This document shows, in pieces, positions 35,974-44,900 of a stretch of 51,675 nt of DNA. Below the pieces are notes generated by a model that made no database searches, was not told where the DNA came from, and saw nothing but the letters and a program-made list of their open reading frames with translations. Origin of the DNA: Trebouxia sp. TZW2008 (lineage: Eukaryota; Chlorophyta; Trebouxiophyceae; Trebouxiales; Trebouxiaceae). Location of the stretch: the NCBI GenBank assembly GCA_002118135.1, contig BDIU01000222.1:1-51675 (forward strand). The letters run 5' to 3'. Within the stretch, counting starts at the first letter, position 1, and the number at the start of each line of letters is the position of its first letter. Both the position numbers and the translations under genes were made by a program.

Positions 35974-38900
35974 CTATGGACTGACTTTGCGCTGCTGACG
36001 TCTCAAAAGTAATTTTGGAAGAACCAACGCCGTCACAAAGGTAACAAACTGTCCACCAGTCACAAGCAGAGCCAATTTGATTCTGTAAGACTGCGAGAAA
36101 TTGGACACATGAAAAGGGTTGAGATGGACATGGTTGGGCCTCACAAGTATAGCAGCGTAGGAAAGCACGGTGTACACCGCAATAATGATAAAGAGTAGCC
36201 TGCTCCGTAGGAATGGCTGACAGAACTTTTTGCTCTCCACAGACAAAGACAGCAAAGGGACTGACAGTTGCATATTCGCCACCAGAAAAGCTGAAGACAC
36301 CACCGGACCCTGCAGGTACAAGACAATGTCAAACAAAGCCTCCAGCTTCAAGTTTATTCTCACTACCATTTTATCGCTTTGTGACACACTTTCTGCGACA
36401 TACTTTCTGCAAAGCATTTGCTTTGGCATTAGCCATCAGTTGCGTTGCAAGCTGCATCAAAGACAAAGAGAAAGAACAGCACAAGGCACAGATAGATTGT
36501 CCAAACCAGCATGAGGCAGGTCCTCCTGGTGATTGTGTAGCAGGTAAGTGAATCAGGCAGGACTACAGTGCAGGATCAGATGAATGATACATGCATCAGG
36601 CAAAGGAAAGATTGAACAAGGGGAGAGAGGCTCACTGACTGTGCTGCGCCAGGGCTTGCAACAAACCAAGGCTGATTGCAAACAAACAAAGTTTAGACAG
36701 CTGCCCAGAAAAGCTTCAAGCAGGTGCTACTGATAATGATGTACAAAGATGGAAGGATGCTCAAGAAGACAGGAAGCTTACTGACTGAGCTGCGCCAGAG
36801 CTTGCAACAAACCAGGGCTGATTGCACAGGAACACCATGGCGCATGTCTGGGTGGCTTGCAATCCGATAGCAATGAAGACAAGATACGTGAGGCCTGCAA
36901 AGGTGCAGGTGCCTAGCACAGGCTTCTGCCTGTTCAGGTGTTTCAGAGGGGGCACCCAGCAGGCTGCTAATGCTATGGCCATGGCTTGCAGATCCAGAGC
37001 AGCAGTCTGCACCACAGATATGAAGGTTTGATGTTATTATGTGAGGTTAATCGTGAAAATTTCAGAGAGAGCACCCAGCAGGCTGCTAATGCTATGCCCA
37101 TGGCTTGCAGATCCAGAGCAGCAGTCTGCATCACAGACTAAAGGTTTGATGATATCATGTGAAGTAAAGTGCAAACGGTTGCAACACCGCTATATCTGAG
37201 GCTACAACAACAGTGCGAAGGGTCAAAAGTTTGAGTTGCTGACTGAGTCAGTACTACTAATGTGTAGATTGGTAATGTAGTCTGCATCACAGGTAGCTAA
37301 CCTGCGAGATCATGATCTGCCTTGCCAGACAGCAGCAGAATCACAAGCCAGCCGTTCTTATAGCAGTTCTTATGGGTGCTGCAATCTGGGTCTGTCCAAG
37401 CTGATGCAAGCCGGTACTTGTACGGGATGTACTGTCAGCTGTAATGCAAAAAATTGCATCCTGGCTGCAGACCAGTCAAAAAAGGTCATGCAGCTGATGC
37501 GCATGCAAGCGCATAACCTCTATCTTCATCTTGTGTCGTCACAATGTGCTGGCAAGCTATGCAATCACACCTGTCGTCTGGAGAGTGAGGAACCGTCTAC
37601 AAAGAACACTACTGCCCTGGCTTCTGCCACAATGCACTGATACATCAGCAAGTACTGCATGCCAACAAAACACCAGCCATCAGTTGAAATGATAAAGGCA
37701 GTGAATTGAGTACACCAGCAAGTACTGTATGACATTAAACTGTTGGTCAACAGTGTGAGTACAGCTTTGAGCTGAAGATAGTGACTTGGACATGCTTCTT
37801 CCAGAGTTGTTACTGACAGGACATACGCAAGCAGTGGCTTCAAAATTGTGGCCATGCAATGGACCGAGCAGTATGCTTTTTGTGCTCAAGTTTCAATCAG
37901 GCAAAGCCGTGATGTGCATTGTGTCAGCAGACGCACTGTATTGCAACAAGGATATGATCACAACAGAAATGTTGCTTATGATACCTTGAACAAGGCTGTC
38001 AGCATTGCCATACCAGACTTGCTGACTCTGAGGAAATCTGCCACACCTGTGCGCCAAAACACGACTTACTGATATCCAAATGGAGCACATGGATGCCACT
38101 TCAGCATTCATATGTTGTAACAAAAATATGTCAGTGGATGCAGGAACCTTGAACGTTCCTTAGACAAACTGCACACAAAAGCCTTTGTCAGCATGGCTGC
38201 TGTGTGCAGAGCAGCTTGCTATGCATATGCTGCAATGACAATGCTACACAAGGGTTCCCTGATGACTGCCAGCAGATCTAATCACATGCAGGTCTTTAAA
38301 CTCAGAATTGCCTCTCAGTGAGCATGATACCCGACTTGTGCATACTGAAACAAAGCTCAACTTACGCTGCACTCAGCTGCAATGCAGCAAGTTGCAAAAT
38401 TATCCTGACAAAAGCAGTGTGAGGCACTTCCTGTTTCTGTGAACACTTCCTGTCATTATGATATGTGGGCTGACCTGCAATGCATCCTTGGTGGGTCGAA
38501 AGGTCAGCAGCAACAACAGCGTCTGTTATGCCAACTGCAATGCCGACATCAGCCGCTGACAAAGCTGCCAAGTCATTGATGCCATCCCCACAGAACACAG
38601 TTGTGTGCCCCAGACCCTGCATGAATGCTGAGATGTTCAAAATAAAGTTTTGTGTCTGCTTGGACACGAGATTAAAGATGCAGCATGAGCCTGGTAGCTG
38701 CGCTTGGCCTAAGAAGCAGCTTGGCAACTTTGAGCAACAAGAGATAGATGGCCACTCAAAGCCCATGTAGCAAGCCACACACACAGTCAGAAAGCATTCT
38801 GACGGTATGTAATGTTGTGGCAAACACAACTGGATGCGTGCATGCATTGTCCATACAGTGTATGAGCCTTGTTGCAGTCTAATGTCACTTTGTGGCCCTC

Positions 38901-41900
38901 AGGAACCTGGCTTCATGCACACAAACCAGCAAGAGCAGCTTTGACATGTGCTGAAAGGCACCATCCGACGGGATGACTGATTCTCTTATGGTGGGCTCTT
39001 GACTACATGACTGTGGGTTCATGTCTTGAGTCAATGCAAGCAGTCATACTGAGCATTTGAACATGACAACGGTATAGCAAGTGTCGCAAGTGTGACCTTG
39101 CACAGTGTATGCTGCATGCCTGACAGCATGGCGTGCACCTGAAGTGGCAGTCTTTTCGTGTTCTCAAAACACAAGAGTATTTTTTGTCAGCACTGAACAC
39201 AACAGCTCGGCAAGCATTGTTGAGCATGGGTTCTGAGTGTGCAAAGGCACCTTTCAATGACACAAGGATGCAAGGCAGCGGAACAAAGTATTTATCTCTA
39301 CACACAGTGGTTGCTCAGCAAAGATGTAAGGTATGCCTCACACACCCAAAGGTCCATCACCCACCCCTCCTGATGAGGCCTCATGCAAAGGAAAAGGAAC
39401 CATTGCTATGGCAAAAGTAGAGTGGCGTGTTACCTCTATATAAATTGGCTGACCAGCAATGACCTGATGTAGACCGCGCGTGCCCAAAAGGTCCATTACT
39501 AACCCCTTCTGATGAGGCTGCATGCGGGAGAACACAACAGCGCTACGCATCACTGTTTCCAGAAGTGACAGGTCATGGTGGTGCAGCAGAAACTGGAAAG
39601 CCTCCCCTGTCACTGCGCACTGCATCTGCCCCTCTGCTAGGGCAGAAAGAGCATCAGCAGGTGCCAAAGCGCCCTGCCTTGATGACGTGAACTTCAAATC
39701 CTGCAACAGCTGCTGATGCCGGCCTAAGCGCATGCATGAGGGGGATTTGGCAACTTTGCGTGCATGCGGCACAGCTGCAGGTGCATGACTGGTCTGCCTT
39801 GCATCTGAGTCTGAAAGAGTTACAGCTGCATGATTGCTCTGCCTCGCATGTGAGTCTGACAAGCTTGCATCTGCATGATTGCTCTGCCCTGCATCTGATG
39901 CTGACAGGCTGGCAGCTGACTCTGCAGTAAGCTGATTGCTGTGCCTTGCGTCTGAGTCTGACAGGCTTGCAGCTGAGGCTTCAACAAATGCTGAGTCCCT
40001 CTGTTGCACACCACCCCAGACAACATGTCTGCTGCTGTTTGCTGCCGCATCAGGACTGGCATCTGGCTGTCTGGTCATTTCCGTGTGACCATCCATGTGC
40101 CTATCAAGCCGTCCGTTCACATCCCTATCAGTGTGGCCATTTATGTGTCTCCCCGTCTGCTGACTGGAAGATGTGCTTGTCAGATGATTAGCAAATGTGT
40201 TTGGGGCCCCCAGTTTTCGCAGTTGTGCCCTGTCAATGTTCTCAACCAAAGACGCAGACCTCGACTGCATGATGGGTGCTTCTGGTTGGCTTGCGCTGTC
40301 GATGACAACGACTTTGCCTGAGGACGTGATCATGCCAACGTCCTTAGCCACAGCAATGGCTGTGTGGTGGTAATCGCCGGTGATCATCAGGGTCCTGAGA
40401 CCAGCCCTACAAGCACAGCGATAATGGCTATTTCGTTGTCGGGCCCAATGATAGCAAGGACTGCGAGACCAACCCTATGAGCACATCAAGTGCTGATGCA
40501 TGTAATCACACATTGGCAGTCAGCTGTCCTCAACGCAAAAGACATCCTTGGCAACAGCAATAACTGTGTGAAGACAGTTGCCAGTGATCATCATGGTCCT
40601 GAGACCCGCCGGTGAGCACAACAGCTGATGCAACCTGCACACAAAGCAGACTCACAATTAGCTGATCTCCAAAGCAAGACAGACTGAGCCCTATGTCAGA
40701 GCCCAAGCACAGATGATTACATTCTGACAGTCATGTGTACAGCAGAACACAGGAGTTGGCCAAAGCTGACAGTAGCAATGTAAGCTGTCGTATCATAAGA
40801 TTACAAAGACTGGTTTTGATTAAGGCAGAGTCAAATCCAGCCATCCTTGATGTTGGCATGATCAGAGCATTCTGAGGAGCAAAGGCCTCAGGTGGTATGG
40901 TCACGTTTGCAGGATGATAGACAACAGATTGCCTAAACTCATGATGTTTGGACAGGTCAAGGCCCCAAACCCATGGGTCGACCTAGGAAGATATGGAACG
41001 ACATTGTTTTGTCTGACTTTTGCATGTTGAACATCAACCGTCCTTATCGTGACGCTCAGAACAAGTCGGCGGGATAGGACTTGGGCCACACACACCTAGC
41101 ACATGTGCTGGAAAGTGTAACCTTTTATGTTGCTGACAAGTGCCACACCAATAATGACAATATTATTCTTATTGTCATTGTAATTGTTATTGTTGTTGTT
41201 ATTGTTATTGTTACTGTTATTGTTACTGTTATTGTTATTATTATGATCAGAGCATGTCAGCGTCAACAACACAGCACACGACATGATACTCTCACCCATC
41301 CTGCACTTGATCCACAGTTTGTCTGGCGTCTGTTCGTAGGCTGGTGGTCAGCACAACAAGCCCAAGCAGCTGCATGTCAACTGCGCGCAGCTCAACCTGC
41401 TGCTGCGTCAATCGGGACAGGTCCAGCTTGTGTACATTCTTGATGACTCCTGCTGCAACTGCCAACAGACGGAGGCTCTTGGTGCTGTAGTCATCTAGCA
41501 CCTGCAACAAGCTGCCCTTAAATTGTGTAGACAGACGTCCAGACAGACAGACAGACAGACAGATTGACAGACAGACACATACACAGACAGAAAGGCGGAC
41601 GGACAGCCAAACACACAAACAGGCAGGCAGGCACCTGGTCAACAAAGTCTGCGCAGTCAGTGTCAGGATTCGTAGGAGCTTTAACAAGTGCTGGGGCACT
41701 TTGTAGCAATCACAGCCAGCCAGACAGACGACCAAATAGACGGACAGGCACGTGTGCAGCCAGTCACAAAGACAAACAGGCACAGGTAGACCGGCACCTG
41801 GTCAAAGTCTGCAGGGACAGTGTCAGAATCCACAAGGCCTTTGATCACTGCTGGGGCACCGCGCAGAAACAGCAGTCCTGAGTTGTGAGGGGCATCCGTA

Positions 41901-44900
41901 GACATGACCACCACACCAGACCTCAGAGTCTGTGAGCTGAACTCCAACACCTTGACAATGTCAAGCTTGACAGTTGTGGCTGGGGAGCGCATGTCGGCTT
42001 GTCGTGGCAGTGTGATTGATTCCCTGTCCTGCATGGCAGAGTGCTTGTGAGAAGAGTGACACCTGCATCTATTCCATGGAAAGCAGCTGACAATTGTGAC
42101 ATCATGAAAGTTTGCCTGAGTCTATTCTGTGCACGCTCCACAAGACCTTCAGCTGCAGCCCAGCCCATCTTGAGAAGCCACAGCAAGCAGAATGTGCGAC
42201 GCAGCATGTGAAAGTTTTGGCTTGAACAATGTTCAGCAGTCTGACAGCAGCACTCTTCACCAGAAGGTGCAGCGTCCAGCTTGGGAGGACGACACCCCAA
42301 CGTGATTGTGAACAGTAGTTATCCAAGCCAGTACTGAAGGCGCTGCAAACTTTGCAGCACTCATGCACCAGTGTAGACAGATGACAAACAGATGAGTAGC
42401 GAAGCAGCTCTGCTTTGAGGTTATCACAAGCAGCTGTATGAAGAGCAACATGCTTGCACATGTGATGGACTGGCGGCCACTTCACTCATGAAGCAGCTGC
42501 TTTATGGCCAATATTGATGCGTGAGTGTGAAGTGTTAGCGATCAAGTCAGCAATGGAACGTCGACTCACCAAGAAGCGGGCTTCAACTGCTTTGAACAGA
42601 AAGCGCTCCATGTCTGCTCCAGCTACAACTGACTTGCTCACACTGCTCAAGGTGTGACACACTGCAAAGGCCTGCTTCAGCCTGTTGCTCCACGTCACAG
42701 CGCTCTGCTGCATTGGAACAAAAGCAGCCTTGTGCACTGGCACCACGCCATGCAGCCTCGCCTGCAGAGGCAGCATGCGGCATGGTATGAAACGGTTCGA
42801 ATGCAAGTCACGCCCAACAGCATTCTGCTGAAACGAGATGAAATTGGCCTTGCACTGGGACCATGCTGTGCAGCCTTACCTGCGGATGCAGCATTATATG
42901 ATACAGTTGGAATGCAAGTCACGCGTCCCACAGCGCACGGCTGCGTTGGGATGCCTGTCTTGTCACAGCAGATGACATCCATAGCGGCGCCCCGCTGAAT
43001 GATCTCTGGAAGCAGCAACTTGATGGCATGCCCTTATTATGTGAACACAGATAATGCCAAAGTATTGCCTGACAATGTTTCTCACCTTACTGTCAGTCAA
43101 AATTCCTGTCTTGTCAAAACAGTTGACATCAACAGGAGCACCCCACTGAATGATCTCTGGAAACAGCAGCTGGATGCAGCATCTCTTCGGAAACTCCTAT
43201 GGAATAGCTTCGACCAGAAACAGATGCAACAGCTTGTTTAACATGCTGTCAGCTCGTCTTCCTCACCGTGCTGTCAGTCAGAGTCCCCGTCTTGTCAAAG
43301 CAGATGACATCAACAGCAGCACCCCGCTGGATGATCTCTGGAAACAGTAGCTTGATGCCATGTCTCTTCAGCAGCTCCCGTGCAACAGCTCCAACCAGAA
43401 ACAGCACCAGCGGCACACCAGGGGGTGCAGCATAGATGACCAGGTCTGCCAGTCTCCGGAAGATATCTTTGCCGCTTTGGTGGTGCATTGGGGCTTTGAT
43501 GATGTATGGGATGAAGATGAGGCACTGTATGACCAGACCAAACAGGTACAGAAACATGGTGTCCTGCAAGGCAGACGGCGGGTATAGTCAGATCTGCCAG
43601 TCTTCAAAAGACGTCTTTTGTGCTTTGGTGGTGACCTGGAGTCTTGATGATGTATGACATGAAGATGAAGCGCTGTATGACCAGACCAAAGAGGTAGAGG
43701 AACAGGGTGTCCTGCACATGCAATTGCATTGATGCATTGAGTAAGCTAAACGAGTAAGACAAAACTAAAGAGGAAGAGGACTGGGGTGTCCAGCAAATGT
43801 AAATGATGAGGTTGCTGAAAGATATACGCCAGCAACATATCACGAGATGCTCACAAAGGCATTAGGTAAGAGCTCTTGTGATGCAGGTGTGAAAGAGGTG
43901 GTAAGACTGCCTAAGTTTGTACAAAAAGAGTGACAGGATGCAAGTGCAGGTCAGTGTGCATCAGTGCATGCCAACACAAAAACTGAACCCATGATGAATT
44001 AGGTTGCAACAAATGCCCATGACAAGCGATGACTGACACTAAGCAAGCACAAGCAATAGTGAATTAGTGCACTACACCATTCATGATTTTTCACGCAGCA
44101 TGAGACAACCAGCAGGTCATACCAGAACAAGAGGATCCTTCCTGTTGAAAACCTTTGTGGGCTCTAACAGCTCCCGGATGGTCTGTCCCATGGCTGTGTG
44201 CAACCCAGTGCGGCACACCATGACAAGCACCTCATCTTGACCGTCGCTTGGGGTCCAAGCCTACATGCCAAGAATTTGCTTTCTCAAGCCTTGCTTGAAT
44301 TAGAACAGAAGCCAGAGCTGAAGCAATTGTAGTGAAAGGGCTTGGGTGTATGGTGCATGTCATCACACATAGTTTTAGACGAACATGCCTGAACGTGAAG
44401 CAAAATTCAAGCTGTTTCAACTGCACTGTCTAAACATGGAAGTGTTGACTCACAGAGGTGCACTGACAGCATGCCTCCATTTGTGAGCACTGATGACATA
44501 ACGCACAACGTCCAAGCTGCACACTGAAACAAGCTGCCCACTGAAAAAAGCTTGGCTCAATGCACAGCTTTCAAATGCACTCCAGCATGACCTAGGATTA
44601 ATGCATGAGACAAGGACCTCACATGGTGCCCAATGGCAACAGTTGCCATACCTGCTGTACCATGCTGCCAGCATAGACAGTGCAAGTCCGGTGCTTGTCT
44701 GGGTCATATTCCTCATCACGCTGAGGAACATATGCAGACTTGTGTATTTGCTCAGCCTGTAGGCAGCAGCTATTCTGATCATGCAGATGCTTGCAGTTTG
44801 ATTGCAAAGACTAGGTTGCACAGTGATTGCCATTGCATCAGGGTCTTGCTGTGACTTAGGGCATTTACTAAGTGTAACTACCTTGGTGGTTACCATGCTG

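Noticed and set aside
38473..38520. Apparent frameshift in the ATPase after GITDAVVAAD (alternative PTKDALQ frame)
   Set aside because: Splicing from after GCAG at 38473 to the 38053 exon restores the conserved frame without any shift, so no frameshift is needed.
41081..41443. Frames rich in Val/Ile or Asn
   Set aside because: They translate the simple-repeat tail of the LINE copy and are not genes.
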